The notes below the pieces were generated by a model, which was not told where the DNA came from, did not search any database, and saw only the letters and a program-made list of their open reading frames with translations. The position numbers and the translations under genes are program-made. From positions 248,001-312,000 of the forward strand of contig CAJXOF010000002.1 in assembly GCA_913057945.1 (NCBI GenBank): 64,000 nt of DNA, read 5' to 3'. Positions 1 to 8,747 of this stretch are shown here, in pieces (the stretch's first letter is position 1; every line of letters begins with the position of its first letter). The DNA is from an uncultured Hyphomonadaceae bacterium (GTDB lineage Bacteria > Pseudomonadota > Alphaproteobacteria > Caulobacterales > Hyphomonadaceae).

Positions 1-42
1 CAGATCCGCACCGAACGGGGCCTGCTGATCCGGGCCGATTGA
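1..42 (+). CDS. C-terminal end of an unidentified protein (partial)
   Basis: The first 42 bases read in frame 1 as the last 13 codons of a protein (ending GLLIRAD) followed by TGA. The 5' part lies outside the window. The tail is too short to assign to a family, so no function is proposed. Coding status is inferred only from the open frame and the position ahead of a plus-strand gene. Confidence 0.4.
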   Translation, partial: QIRTERGLLIRAD

Positions 43-133
43 GGCATTTTCGCGAATTCACATGGTATCCGCATTGCATTCCATTGACGGAACGCAGCGC
101 TGACGCCATGTTTGCTGTGTAAATGAGAGAGTC

Positions 134-412
134 ATGACCCAGGCAGCTTCCAGTTCCGGCCGTTTCAACATCGCAGAGGCGCTTTCGAGTGCGCTCAGCC
201 TTGTGGCCCAGCTGTGCATCGGGCTCTTGCTGGTCCTGTTTGCCAGCCTTCTCGCCGTCATGACGGCCATTGCAGGCGTGCTACTGGCATCGGCTGCCCT
301 GTTCATGCGGTATGCGGGTCGCAAGGGATCGCGCCCGGCCGCGCCCGAGTCAGCTGACGAGCCGCTTACCCTGGACGCGCGTCGTACGCCACGTGGCTGG
401 ACCGTCGAATAG
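134..412 (+). CDS. small hypothetical membrane protein (92 aa)
   Basis: The product is 92 residues. A polar N-terminus is followed by a long hydrophobic stretch at about residues 20-60 that could form two closely spaced membrane segments. The C-terminus is basic and then polar (RYAGRKGSR, then LDARRTPRGW), probably cytosolic by the positive-inside rule. The ATG is preceded by a GAGAG Shine-Dalgarno-like run. It ends 224 bases before the BlaI-type gene and may be an independent transcript. I do not recognise the family. Confidence 0.6.
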   Translation: MTQAASSSGRFNIAEALSSALSLVAQLCIGLLLVLFASLLAVMTAIAGVLLASAALFMRYAGRKGSRPAAPESADEPLTLDARRTPRGWTVE

Positions 413-448
413 GCCCACTTGACCGGGACGGGAGACGCCTGCGGACCC

Positions 449-491
449 TGTCCGTAAATGTGTCCGTAACCTGTCCGTAAAGTATCCATAA
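449..491 (+). repeat. four phased direct repeats TGTCCGTAA
   Basis: TGTCCGTAA occurs at 449-457, 461-469 and 472-480, and a variant TATCCATAA at 483-491. Start-to-start distances are 12, 11 and 11 bases, about one helical turn, so all copies face the same side of the DNA. They lie downstream of the small membrane gene and about 90 bases upstream of the blaI -35 element. They resemble a cooperative protein-binding array. An imperfect hairpin (AAAGTCC 502-508 with GGACTTT 529-535) follows. Confidence 0.6.
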
Positions 492-579
492 ATCACGGGA
501 AAAAGTCCGGAGGGAGTCCGTTATTTTTGGACTTTCGAGCCGTTTTGCGGGCCTGGAAATTCGCAGAGAAAGGTTTCAT

Positions 580-608
580 TTGACATGAGTACGCTACATT
601 TGTAGTGA
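580..608 (+). promoter_or_regulatory. blaI promoter with BlaI-type operator
   Basis: TTGACA (580-585), a 17-base spacer and TAGTGA (603-608) make a plausible -35/-10 pair. The dyad CTACATTTGTAG (594-605) lies between them and overlaps the -10, so a bound repressor would block RNA polymerase. BlaI/MecI family repressors recognise TACA/TGTA dyads, and the gene immediately downstream encodes such a repressor, which suggests autoregulation. The same layout recurs at 21351-21379. Confidence 0.75.
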
Positions 609-635
609 GTGGGTGACCAACTTAGCGAGATTGCC

Positions 636-1019
636 ATGTCCCAACCCAATCCCTCCGAACTCGCCGTGCTGAAACACCTCTGGTCTGCCGGCCCGCAAAG
701 CGCGCGGGAAGTGCATGAGGTCATCGGCCCCGCGCAAGGCTGGAAGCCCTCCACCACGCGCACCGTCATAGCGCGCATGGAAGAGAAGGGATGGGTCATG
801 CGGGCCGACGTGCACGGCATGGCGGTCTTTACCGCCGCGCTTGACCGGACGGCGACGCTTGGCGGTCTTGTCCGGCATCTTGCCCGCCAGGTGCTGGACA
901 TGGACGGACCCTTGCCTGCGGCGCTGTTTGCCGAGAGTCCGCACCTGTCGGATGCTGAACTCGACGAGCTTGACGCCATCATCAATGCTGCCGCCGGCGA
1001 CACGGAGGACAAGGCATGA
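636..1019 (+). CDS. BlaI/MecI/CopY family transcriptional repressor
   Basis: The 127-residue protein is the usual length for the BlaI family. Its winged-helix N-terminus (SELAVLKHLWSAGPQSAREV, then STTRTVIARMEEKGWV) is typical of this family, followed by a short dimerisation tail. Members bind TACA/TGTA dyads as dimers and are inactivated when a partner M56 protease is triggered. I chose ATG 636 over an upstream in-frame GTG at 609 because family members start close to this motif and the GTG would overlap the promoter. The stop overlaps the next start as ATGA, so the two proteins are translationally coupled. By context it represses its own operon and probably the TonB receptor at 21453. Confidence 0.93.
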   Translation: MSQPNPSELAVLKHLWSAGPQSAREVHEVIGPAQGWKPSTTRTVIARMEEKGWVMRADVHGMAVFTAALDRTATLGGLVRHLARQVLDMDGPLPAALFAESPHLSDAELDELDAIINAAAGDTEDKA

Positions 1020-2917
1020 GCCTGCTCGGACTGGTTTGTCTCGCCCTTGGCTGGAGCGCTGCGCTCTGGCTGCTCGCCACCGCACTGTGCGCGCTCCGGC
1101 CCTCGCCGAAGATGGCACAGGCTATCTGGCGCGGTGCCGCCGCGCTCATGTTCGCCCCATTACTCGCGTCTGCCTTCATGCCTGGCCTCAGCCAGGTTGC
1201 CGGACAGGCGCTGCCGGATATGCCTGTGATGGAGGCGCTCAGGGTTCAGCCGGGGGCCGACTTTGTTGAAGCGGCCCAACCCTCCTTCCGTATGCCGTCA
1301 ATTGAGACGATGATCCTGTGGGGACTTGTGGCGGGGTGGAGCGTGCGTGGGCTCTTCTGGGTCATGGGGCAGGCGCGGCTACAGCGGCTGAAGCAGACAT
1401 CCCGCCCGGTTGTGCGTCCAGTCCGTCATTGGGCCGATGCCATCGGGTTGCGGCGCGTTCCGGATGTGCGTGTCATCCCGCACGGCGCGCCCTTTCTTGC
1501 GGGCATTTTGCGCCCGGTGATCTTCATTCCGGCGGCGCTGATCTCGAAACAGCACACACCCCAGATCATTGTGCACGAATTGGTTCACCTGAAGCGGGGA
1601 GACCTGCTGACCCGGCCCTTCGACCGTATGGTCGCAGACCTCTTCTGGTTCTCGCCTTTCGCCTGGGCCATCCGCGAACGGCTCGACTATTGGCGTGAAG
1701 CCATTGTCGACGAAGAGACAGCGGACCTGACCGGGGACCGGATCGCCTATGCTCGGGCCCTGACCCAGGTCGCGCGACATGCCCGGCCCGCGCTGATCCT
1801 GCCGGTTGCCGCATTCACCCTCAAGAAGGAAGGAACCCTGAAAATGCGCCTGACTCAATTGCTGAGTGAAACACCGCGTCGTCCGAAACGCCTTGGCCTT
1901 GCCGTGGTCGCTGCGCTCGCGCTCGCCACGCCGCTCGCCCTTGCGCAGGGATCCCTGATCCGCGGCGCGGCCGTTCTGCCTGCCGACACAATTGCCTACA
2001 GCCATGCCGTCTTGGACAAGGCCAAACTGACCAGCACATTCGGCATGCGCAAACATCCTGTCTCGGGTGAGGCAAAAGAACACCAAGGCGTGGATCTGGC
2101 CGAGGAAGAAGGCAAGCCGGTCTATGCGCCGGCGGCGGCCACCGTAACCCGCGCAGAGATGACGCGCGGCTATGGCAATCTCGTTGAAATTTCTGCGGGT
2201 AATACGGTGCTGCGCTTCGGCCAGTTGAAAGACATCAATGTGTCTGCGGGGCAATCCGTATCTGCCGGTACGATTATTGGCTCGCTCGGCCAGTCCGGGC
2301 AGGCTACCGGACCGCACCTGCACCTGGAGGTCTGGCGCGACGGCGAGGCTGTTGATCCGATGGCGGAGCAGGGGCTTGTCCTCGCCGACTCGCTGTTCAT
2401 CACGGCAAATTCGGGGGCTAAAGTTCCGCAAGCTCCCGCTGCGCCGCGTGCCCCTCTGACCGAACCTGCGCCCCAACCGATTTCTGCCCCGGATGTAGGG
2501 CTGGGCGCGGATCAAGACGTTGGCCAGCTTTCCGAATCCTGCAGTGGACAAACCAATTGGTTCAATGATCGTCAGGTTTCAGATGAGTGGCAAGCGCGGA
2601 TCGATGCTTCACGAATTGCGAACGCGTCTGTGGGCCTCAGTCCTGAAAAGGATTGGGTGCCAGTATCAGTTGTCCTGCCTTTTCCGTCCTATCCGATGGA
2701 GGCCGCACGGCAGGGAAAAAGCGGCGCTTGCATGGTCATGTTCGATCTGGGAACAGATGGGGTGCCAGCGAATAAAATTGCGGAGTGCAGTGATCCGGTT
2801 TTCCATGCGGAAGCGATAAGGTTGAACAAGGCGACATTCGAACCGGTGATGAGTGATGATGGAAATCTGGTGGACGTGAAGGGCGTCACCTACCCTCTGG
2901 AATTCTGCATAAGCTAA
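1016..2917 (+). CDS. BlaR1-like M56 metalloprotease fused to M23 and TonB_C domains
   Basis: The 633-residue membrane protein has three N-terminal membrane segments (about 3-27, 37-55, 98-118) and an M56 zinc-protease domain with HELVH at 187-191. A fourth membrane segment (about 292-312) leads to a large periplasmic part. This contains an M23/LytM-like domain with zinc ligands H356, D360 and the HLH motif at 434-436, then a Pro-rich linker and a TonB C-terminal-like domain (about 545-615). The position where active M23 enzymes have the His of a YAHL-type motif reads FGQL (401-404), so peptidase activity is doubtful and a ligand-sensing role is likely. In BlaR1 relatives a periplasmic sensor activates the cytoplasmic protease, which removes BlaI. 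No penicillin-binding sensor domain is present. The start overlaps the blaI stop by four bases. Confidence 0.9.
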   Translation: MSLLGLVCLALGWSAALWLLATALCALRPSPKMAQAIWRGAAALMFAPLLASAFMPGLSQVAGQALPDMPVMEALRVQPGADFVEAAQPSFRMPSIETMILWGLVAGWSVRGLFWVMGQARLQRLKQTSRPVVRPVRHWADAIGLRRVPDVRVIPHGAPFLAGILRPVIFIPAALISKQHTPQIIVHELVHLKRGDLLTRPFDRMVADLFWFSPFAWAIRERLDYWREAIVDEETADLTGDRIAYARALTQVARHARPALILPVAAFTLKKEGTLKMRLTQLLSETPRRPKRLGLAVVAALALATPLALAQGSLIRGAAVLPADTIAYSHAVLDKAKLTSTFGMRKHPVSGEAKEHQGVDLAEEEGKPVYAPAAATVTRAEMTRGYGNLVEISAGNTVLRFGQLKDINVSAGQSVSAGTIIGSLGQSGQATGPHLHLEVWRDGEAVDPMAEQGLVLADSLFITANSGAKVPQAPAAPRAPLTEPAPQPISAPDVGLGADQDVGQLSESCSGQTNWFNDRQVSDEWQARIDASRIANASVGLSPEKDWVPVSVVLPFPSYPMEAARQGKSGACMVMFDLGTDGVPANKIAECSDPVFHAEAIRLNKATFEPVMSDDGNLVDVKGVTYPLEFCIS

Positions 2918-2997
2918 TTCCTCGGAACCTTCCGGCCCGGTGGCGCGTCTAGTTGCGACAGGCAGCAGGACGCGCCGCAGGTTATGAGGGTTCAAAC

Positions 2998-3501
2998 ATG
3001 GCAACACCCAAGCCGGTTGGGAAAGCCACTCCAATCATCGGCGGTGTGTTGACATTCGTCCTGTTTGGCATTCACCGCCTCTTTGTCGGACAGATCTATT
3101 CCCGCTCCGAAGCCATGAGCCTGGTGAAGGCCTTGTCCGATTCCTCCCTCTATTTCGGCGCGGCGATTGCCAGCGCGTCTGCCACGATCCTGGCCCTGAT
3201 GCTCACCATGTTGGGGATGATGCACAATAGCAGTGCCGACATCGGCATCTGGCTGTTCAAGCGCGTGCGCATGATCGCCTGGTTTGCCACGATCAGCCTG
3301 TGCAGCGCCGTCGCCTTGCTGACCTTCTCGTCCATCCCTATCGGGGAGTTTGAAGACATCCCGACGAATTGGTTTGTGATGTCGTACTACGCCATCGCCA
3401 CACTGATGGCTGTGCTGGCCGGCTTGCTGGTGACGAGTATCCTGCTGATCCTCGGCGCGGTGCGGTATCTGGTGAACCGGCTGGCGCCTGAAGTCGAGTA
3501 G
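2998..3501 (+). CDS. hypothetical four-helix membrane protein
   Basis: From ATG 2998 the product is 167 residues, with hydrophobic segments at roughly 10-30, 50-75, 90-115 and 130-157. I preferred this ATG, which has GAGGG seven bases upstream, to a TTG at 2953. The gene lies 80 bases after the M56 gene on the same strand and could be cotranscribed with it. It converges with prs, leaving only six bases between the stops. I see no catalytic motif and do not recognise the family. Confidence 0.75.
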   Translation: MATPKPVGKATPIIGGVLTFVLFGIHRLFVGQIYSRSEAMSLVKALSDSSLYFGAAIASASATILALMLTMLGMMHNSSADIGIWLFKRVRMIAWFATISLCSAVALLTFSSIPIGEFEDIPTNWFVMSYYAIATLMAVLAGLLVTSILLILGAVRYLVNRLAPEVE

Positions 3502-3507
3502 TCAGGC

Positions 3508-4443
3508 CTAGCGGTCGAAGAGCTTCGAGACGCTTTCCTCGTTCGCGATGCGGCGGATGGCTTCGCCGAGCAGGGGAGAGATGGGCAGGATACGGATGGA
3601 TTTCGATTTGATCGCGTCTTCTGGCGGCTGGATCGAGTCGGTCATCACCAGTTCGTCGAGCACGGATTTCTCGATGCGCTGCACGGCATTGTTCGACAGC
3701 ACGCCATGCGTCACATAGGCGGAGACAGACATCGCGCCATGCTCTTTCAGGGCGGCGGCGGCGTTTGCCAGCGTGCCGCCGGAATCACACATATCGTCCA
3801 GCATGATGCAGCGTTTTCCGGATACGTCGCCAATGATGTTCATGACTTCGGACTTGCCGGCTTCGGGGCGGCGTTTGTCGACAATGGCAAGATCGGCCTC
3901 AAGCCGCTTGGCGAGCGAGCGGGCCCGCACCACCCCGCCGACATCCGGCGAGACGACAATGAGGTCCTTGTTGCCGTAGCGTTCCCTGATGTCGTCCACC
4001 ATGACCGGGCTGCCGAAGAGGTTATCGGTCGGGATGTCGAAGAAGCCCTGGATCTGGCCAGCATGAAGATCGACGGTCAGGACGCGGTCGGCACCGGCGC
4101 TGCAAATCAGGTTGGCGACGAGTTTGGCGGAAATCGGCGTGCGCCCATCCGTCTTCCGGTCCTGGCGGGCATAGCCGAAATAGGGGATCACGGCCGTGAT
4201 GCGCCGGGCCGAGGCGCGCTTAAGCGCGTCCATGCAGATCAGCAATTGCATCAGATTGTCATTGGCGGGGTAGGAGGTCGACTGGATGACGAAGACGTCT
4301 TCGCCGCGGACATTTTCGTCGATGCGGACAAATATTTCCTGATCCGAAAACGTCTTCACCTCTGATCGCGTCAGGCGCGTGTCCAGATAATCGGCGATGG
4401 CTTCTGCCAAGGGCCGGTTCGCATTGCAGGAAAGCAGTTTCAT
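3508..4443 (-). CDS. prs: ribose-phosphate pyrophosphokinase (PRPP synthetase)
   Basis: This cytosolic enzyme makes phosphoribosyl pyrophosphate from ribose 5-phosphate and ATP, for nucleotide, histidine and NAD synthesis. The product has 311 residues, close to the usual 310-320. It contains the N-terminal SDQEIFVRI region, the ATP loop FGYARQDRK, the metal-binding [12 protein letters not shown] and the PRPP loop [18 protein letters not shown]. The frame stays open far upstream, but ATG 4443 gives the canonical N-terminus [20 protein letters not shown]. It follows pgeF on the same strand with an 88-base gap. Confidence 0.98.
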   Translation of the reverse strand: MKLLSCNANRPLAEAIADYLDTRLTRSEVKTFSDQEIFVRIDENVRGEDVFVIQSTSYPANDNLMQLLICMDALKRASARRITAVIPYFGYARQDRKTDGRTPISAKLVANLICSAGADRVLTVDLHAGQIQGFFDIPTDNLFGSPVMVDDIRERYGNKDLIVVSPDVGGVVRARSLAKRLEADLAIVDKRRPEAGKSEVMNIIGDVSGKRCIMLDDMCDSGGTLANAAAALKEHGAMSVSAYVTHGVLSNNAVQRIEKSVLDELVMTDSIQPPEDAIKSKSIRILPISPLLGEAIRRIANEESVSKLFDR

Positions 4444-4531
4444 GTTGGAGCGCCCGTGCTGCCCGATTGGTGTCGCTTTTGTAACATAGGGCAGCGAGTC
4501 GCAACCGGACTCTTCGGACTTTTTCAGAAAA

Positions 4532-5302
4532 TTACAGCGCAAGCATGATGACTGAGGCATTTCGGCCATAGTCGGGCTCGTCCCGATGATTGCGCCGCCG
4601 GTTGGAAAAATAGGCATCTTCCAGTGCGCATGTGTCCAGTCCGGTGTCGTGAATGCTGTGCACGCCCAGCCGGTCCAGCCGCTGCCGGCAATAGCCGGGC
4701 AGGTCGAAGTGCAGACGGTCGCCGTCGCCCGGAATGAACAAGGCCGCGCTTTCGGGAGACTCGGACAGGAATTTGTCGCGGAATTCCGGGCCGACCTCAT
4801 AGCTCGCCTGCTGGATGGTCGGGCCAATGGCGACGCGAATCCGGTCGGTCCGGGCGCCCAGCTCCAGCATGGCTGCCACGGTCGTGTCCATCACGCCGCC
4901 GATCGCGCCTTTCCAGCCGGCATGGGCCGCGCCGATCACGCCCGCCTCGGCGTCGGCAAACAGGAGGGGCGTGCAGTCCGCTGTCAGGATGCAGAGGGCG
5001 AGCCCCGGCATGGTCGTGACCATCGCGTCCGCCTCGGGGCGAACGGTCCAGGGTTCGGTGACGTGCATCACAGCGGCCGAATGGATCTGGTAGCAGGAGA
5101 GCAGGGCGCGGGCCGACAGGGCCGTGCGGATACGCTCGCGGTTCGCGGCGACCGCGTCCGGGGAATCTCCAGAGCCTTCACCGGCATTCAGGCTGGCATA
5201 GAGTCCGCCCGATACGCCGCCGCGCCGCCCGAAGAATCCATGCCGTATGGCTGGCAGGCCTGAAAGATTGTCACTTGTTTCATAGGGGGGCGTGTCGGTC
5301 AT
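4532..5302 (-). CDS. pgeF: PgeF/YlmD (DUF152) multicopper polyphenol oxidase-like purine nucleosidase
   Basis: The product is a 256-residue protein of the PgeF/YfiH/LACC1 family. Characterised members act on purine nucleosides and repair misincorporated peptidoglycan amino acids. Signatures include [12 protein letters not shown] near the N-terminus, [24 protein letters not shown] and the C-terminal DTGLDTC...[12 protein letters not shown]. The conserved His and Cys ligands of the active site are visible. I chose ATG 5302 ([10 protein letters not shown]) because the extra 12 residues from 5338 are not family-like. It lies between amt and prs on the same strand. Confidence 0.9.
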   Translation of the reverse strand: MTDTPPYETSDNLSGLPAIRHGFFGRRGGVSGGLYASLNAGEGSGDSPDAVAANRERIRTALSARALLSCYQIHSAAVMHVTEPWTVRPEADAMVTTMPGLALCILTADCTPLLFADAEAGVIGAAHAGWKGAIGGVMDTTVAAMLELGARTDRIRVAIGPTIQQASYEVGPEFRDKFLSESPESAALFIPGDGDRLHFDLPGYCRQRLDRLGVHSIHDTGLDTCALEDAYFSNRRRNHRDEPDYGRNASVIMLAL

Positions 5303-5356
5303 GTCCCTAGGCGTGGGTTCCTGCGGCGCGCCTGTCAAGCGCGCCGCAGGGCCAGG

Positions 5357-6643
5357 TCACATATGATACGCTGTCTCTCCATGTGTCGCCGAGTCGAGGC
5401 CGTTCTCCTCATCCTCGGGCGATACCCGGAGCGGAAGGAACAGTTTGATCGCAAACAGGATGGCAGCGGTCACAATGGCCGAGTAAAGGGCGACCACAGC
5501 CACGCCGAGCAGCTGAGCGCCAAATTGTGCCCCAACGGACATCCCAAGTCCCGGAGCGAGCGGGCCTGCGGCGGCCAGAAACGGGATGAGCAGGCTGCCG
5601 AGCATGCCGCCCACGCCGTGGACCGCGAACACGTCGAGACTGTCATCGACCTTGAGGCGCTGGCGGATCAGGCCGACAGCGGCGTAGCAGACGCCTGAGG
5701 CCAGGATGCCGATGATGATTGCGCCAACCGGGCCGACCGAGCCTGCAGCGGGGGTAATGGTTGCGAGGCCCGCCACCATGCCTGTGGCGATGCCGACCAG
5801 GGTGGGTTTGCGGAAGCTGATCCATTCGATCAGCATCCAGACCAGCGACGCTGTGGCGGCCGAGATGTGGGTGACCAGCATGGCCTGCGCCGCTGTTTCA
5901 TTGGCGCCGAGGGCAGAGCCCGCATTGAAGCCGAACCAGCCCACCCAGAGCATGGCCGCGCCGAGCAGGACAAATCCGGGGCTGTGCGGCGGGCGCATGT
6001 CTTTCGGGAAATGCGCACGCCGCCCCAGCATCAGGGCGAAGACCAGCGCGGATATGCCGGCGGTCGTATGCACGACGATGCCGCCAGCAAAATCGATCAC
6101 GCCCTTTTCGGCCAGCCAGCCGCCGCCCCAGACCCAATGGGCCACGGGCGCATAACAGAGGAGCAGCCAGAGAGCGGAAAAGATCAGCACGGCGGCAAAG
6201 TTCACACGCTCGACGAACGCCCCGACGATCAGCGCCGGGGTGATGATGGCGAAAGTCATCTGGAACATGAAGAACAGGGGTTCCGGAATGGTCTGCCCGT
6301 CCAGCGGCGTGCCTGTGACGCCTGCCATCATGCTTTTTGCAAAGCCGCCCAGATAGCCGCTCTCGCCCGGCCCGAACGCAATGGAATAGCCGCACATGAG
6401 CCAGACCAGGCTGATCAGGCACGCAATGGCAAAGCAGTGCATGAACACCGACAACAAATTCTTTGCCTGCACGAGGCCGCCATAGAAAAGGGCCAGTCCC
6501 GGAAGAGTCATGAACAGGACCAGCGCGGTCGAGGCCAGGATCCAGGCCGTGTCGCCGGTGTCGGCATGCGCGGGCAGGGCGATGGCCCCGATTGCGGCCA
6601 CAAGCAAGCCTGCGCGCGTAGCGCCTTGTATTGATGTCAGCAT
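5357..6643 (-). CDS. amt: ammonium transporter, Amt family
   Basis: The 428-residue inner-membrane channel has an N-terminal signal-like segment (to about residue 27) followed by about 11 membrane helices. The pore residues are present: D184 and H192 in DFAGGIVVHTTAG, and the second twin-His H342 in VFAVHGVGGMLG. The FYGGLVQAKN loop near residue 53 is also typical. It conducts ammonium into the cell. No glnK/glnB gene is adjacent, which is unusual because amt is commonly paired with a PII gene. Downstream on the same strand are pgeF and prs. Transcription starts within the roughly 45-base gap after the cyclophilin gene or further upstream. Confidence 0.96.
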   Translation of the reverse strand: MLTSIQGATRAGLLVAAIGAIALPAHADTGDTAWILASTALVLFMTLPGLALFYGGLVQAKNLLSVFMHCFAIACLISLVWLMCGYSIAFGPGESGYLGGFAKSMMAGVTGTPLDGQTIPEPLFFMFQMTFAIITPALIVGAFVERVNFAAVLIFSALWLLLCYAPVAHWVWGGGWLAEKGVIDFAGGIVVHTTAGISALVFALMLGRRAHFPKDMRPPHSPGFVLLGAAMLWVGWFGFNAGSALGANETAAQAMLVTHISAATASLVWMLIEWISFRKPTLVGIATGMVAGLATITPAAGSVGPVGAIIIGILASGVCYAAVGLIRQRLKVDDSLDVFAVHGVGGMLGSLLIPFLAAAGPLAPGLGMSVGAQFGAQLLGVAVVALYSAIVTAAILFAIKLFLPLRVSPEDEENGLDSATHGETAYHM

Positions 6644-6689
6644 TTCACTCCCCGTTTTTCTTTGTGTTTGGCGAACCCGGCCGGGTTCG

Positions 6690-7631
6690 TCAATCAGCGG
6701 GCAGCGCTCTCGCAGGGACAGGGAGTGTGCAGATATCCACCCGTTTCGGCGGCATCACCACAAAGGCGTCATAGATGCCGTAGTCGCGTTTTGAGGTTTT
6801 CAGATTTTCCCATTCTGTGCCGGGTGTCGCCATGACTTCCCAGCGCGGGCGCAGGTCTTCGGGCATGTCAGCCGCGAGCCCGATGGACAGGATTTCATTG
6901 GCGGAGAGGGCTTGCGCGCGCGCCGCAAAGGCCTGCTCGGATGTGTCCGGATCGGTGAAGGCGCCGATCACATCCTCACCCGCTGGCTCCACACGTTCCA
7001 GCCGGTTGATATGGTCCATGCCGGAAATGACCCGGCCGAAGATTGTATAGTTGCGGTCGAGATAACGGCGCTGGCCAATCGGAATGAAGAATTCGGTCGA
7101 GCCGGAATCCGGCGGCGCATTCCGCGCCATGCCAAGCGCGCCGGGACAGTGCAGCAGCCATTCCTTCCCGTGCTCACGGCCGGCGGCAAAGCCGTCCCGG
7201 TGCCCGACCTGGCTTGCGAACAGATCCGTGTTTCCGAGCGGCGCAAAGCCTTCTGCGCCGAGGGCGCGTTCGGTCTCCAATGGCAATTCGGCCCAGCCTT
7301 CCAGCCTGTGCTCGAATTCGAGCCCGGCCTGGGCGACATGGCCATCGATCACGCGGTAGAAATATTCGCCATTGTAGAGATTGGCCCGGACCGCCTCGCG
7401 AAATTGCGCGACATGTTCCGGCGCGGCCTCTGGCGCGAGTTCGATGATCACGTCGCCCGTGGTTGTTTTCAGGATAACAAGGTTTTCCGCCATAACTTCC
7501 CGCCACGGCGCGTCCGGGGCGGGGGCGTCGACCGTCGCGAGCTCCGGAGCCGGGTCGGGAAGGGGTTGTGTCTGGCAAGCCCCCAGCAGAGACGCGCCAA
7601 ATGCAACTGTCATGAGAGATATTCGCACCAT
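6690..7631 (-). CDS. cyclophilin-type peptidyl-prolyl isomerase, lipoprotein
   Basis: The 313-residue protein has a type II signal peptide with lipobox LLGAC (Cys19), so it is predicted to be anchored in the envelope. The cyclophilin fold is shown by TTTGDVIIELAPEAAPEHV, FYRVIDGHVAQAG, LGMARNAPPDSGSTEFFI and YTIFGRVISGMDHI. It catalyses cis-trans isomerisation of Xaa-Pro bonds, probably in exported proteins. A C-terminal extension of about 80 residues follows the fold. The gene is divergent from prmA, with 45 bases between the start codons. Confidence 0.92.
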   Translation of the reverse strand: MVRISLMTVAFGASLLGACQTQPLPDPAPELATVDAPAPDAPWREVMAENLVILKTTTGDVIIELAPEAAPEHVAQFREAVRANLYNGEYFYRVIDGHVAQAGLEFEHRLEGWAELPLETERALGAEGFAPLGNTDLFASQVGHRDGFAAGREHGKEWLLHCPGALGMARNAPPDSGSTEFFIPIGQRRYLDRNYTIFGRVISGMDHINRLERVEPAGEDVIGAFTDPDTSEQAFAARAQALSANEILSIGLAADMPEDLRPRWEVMATPGTEWENLKTSKRDYGIYDAFVVMPPKRVDICTLPVPARALPAD

Positions 7632-7676
7632 CTTTGTGTCCTTCCCAAGAAATCATCCGCCTGCTAAGCGCCGCTC

Positions 7677-8534
7677 ATGTATCAGATAAGTGCAAAGGGC
7701 GCGCGGGCGCCAATCGAATTGGCGTGGGATGCGCTGGCCTGGGCCGATCCGTCGCCTGCGGGCGCGGTGGATGCCAAGGAAGACAGCCGGACAAGCTGGC
7801 GGCTCGATGCCTTTGCCGAAACGCTGGAAGATGCCGAAGCGTGCGTGGCCATAATCGAGCAGGCTGCGCCGGATCTCGTGGCGCGGATCGAACAGGTGAT
7901 CGAACGGGATTGGGTGACGCTGTCACTGGAAGGCCTGCCGCCGGTCAAGGCTGGGCCGTTCATCGTGGCTGGCAGCCATGCGCTTGCGCGTCAGTCACCG
8001 GGGAAGATTTCCGTACTGATCGAAGCGGGCCCTGCCTTCGGCACGGGCCATCATGGCACGACGCTGGGCTGCCTTCTGGCGCTGGATGAAGTGCGCCGCC
8101 GCCGGTCCATCGGCAAGGTGCTCGACCTCGGGACGGGTTCCGGCGTACTGGCGATTGCCGCCCTGAAGGCGGGCGCGTCGTCGGCCATCGGGACAGATAT
8201 CGATCTCGACAGCGTTCTGGTGGCCAACGAGAATGCGAAAAAGAACCATGTCAGCGGCTTTAATGCCCTGCATGTTACGGGGGCCAACACGCCGCGCATT
8301 CGTCAGGGCGGGCCATATGACACCGTGTTTGCGAACATCCTGATGCGACCCCTGATCGGGCTCGCACCGGATATTGCGTCTCTCACGGCGCCGGGCGGCA
8401 CAATCATCCTGTCAGGATTGTTGCACCATCAGGCGCCGCCAGTCCGGAATGCGTTTGCCTCCCGGGGGCTCGATTTCCAGACACGTATCCGCGAAGACGG
8501 CTGGTCGACGCTGGTGTTCCGGAAACCGGGCTAA
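7677..8534 (+). CDS. prmA: ribosomal protein L11 methyltransferase
   Basis: The 285-residue S-adenosylmethionine-dependent enzyme trimethylates ribosomal protein L11. Motif I is VLDLGTGSGVLAIAALKAGA (about residues 143-162), preceded by the family motif AFGTGHHGTTLGCL and followed by GTDIDLDSVLVANEN and FANILMRPL. The N-terminal L11-recognition part is more divergent. ATG 7677 is the first in-frame start. It is divergent from the cyclophilin gene and probably monocistronic. Confidence 0.95.
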   Translation: MYQISAKGARAPIELAWDALAWADPSPAGAVDAKEDSRTSWRLDAFAETLEDAEACVAIIEQAAPDLVARIEQVIERDWVTLSLEGLPPVKAGPFIVAGSHALARQSPGKISVLIEAGPAFGTGHHGTTLGCLLALDEVRRRRSIGKVLDLGTGSGVLAIAALKAGASSAIGTDIDLDSVLVANENAKKNHVSGFNALHVTGANTPRIRQGGPYDTVFANILMRPLIGLAPDIASLTAPGGTIILSGLLHHQAPPVRNAFASRGLDFQTRIREDGWSTLVFRKPG

Positions 8535-8545
8535 GCCCTGCAGGA

Positions 8546-8728
8546 TCAGTAAGCGGCGCGGCGAGCCCAACGGGCGGAGCGGCGTGCCAGGATCTGTGGG
8601 CGCTGGCTTTCCGCGCTCTGCAGGGCGTTGACGAAGGCTGGCTCAGCCATCTCATTGACCATCAGCGACCGGCTCTGGGCGGAAAGGATGGCCATCTCTG
8701 GCGTGGCGATTGTGTTTTGACGTCTCAT
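8546..8728 (-). CDS. small hypothetical protein (60 aa)
   Basis: From ATG 8728 the product is 60 residues (MRRQNTIATPEMAILSAQ...). It has a mixed polar N-terminal half and a strongly basic C-terminus (RRSARWARRAAY). A GGGAC run lies just upstream of the start. A perfect palindrome at 8748-8764 sits 20 bases upstream and may be its operator. There is no membrane segment and no family I recognise. It converges with prmA, 11 bases away. A frame extending to 8803 would run through the palindrome and is less likely. Confidence 0.55.
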   Translation of the reverse strand: MRRQNTIATPEMAILSAQSRSLMVNEMAEPAFVNALQSAESQRPQILARRSARWARRAAY

Positions 8729-8747
8729 GGTGCGTCCCTTTTTCTGT

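Noticed and set aside
449-491. Small CRISPR-like array
   Set aside because: Units are only nine bases with two- to three-base spacers; these are phased binding-site-like repeats, not CRISPR.
1016-2917. Classical beta-lactam sensor BlaR1
   Set aside because: The M56 part fits, but the periplasmic part is M23 plus TonB_C; no penicillin-binding SxxK/KTG-type domain is visible and no beta-lactamase gene is nearby.
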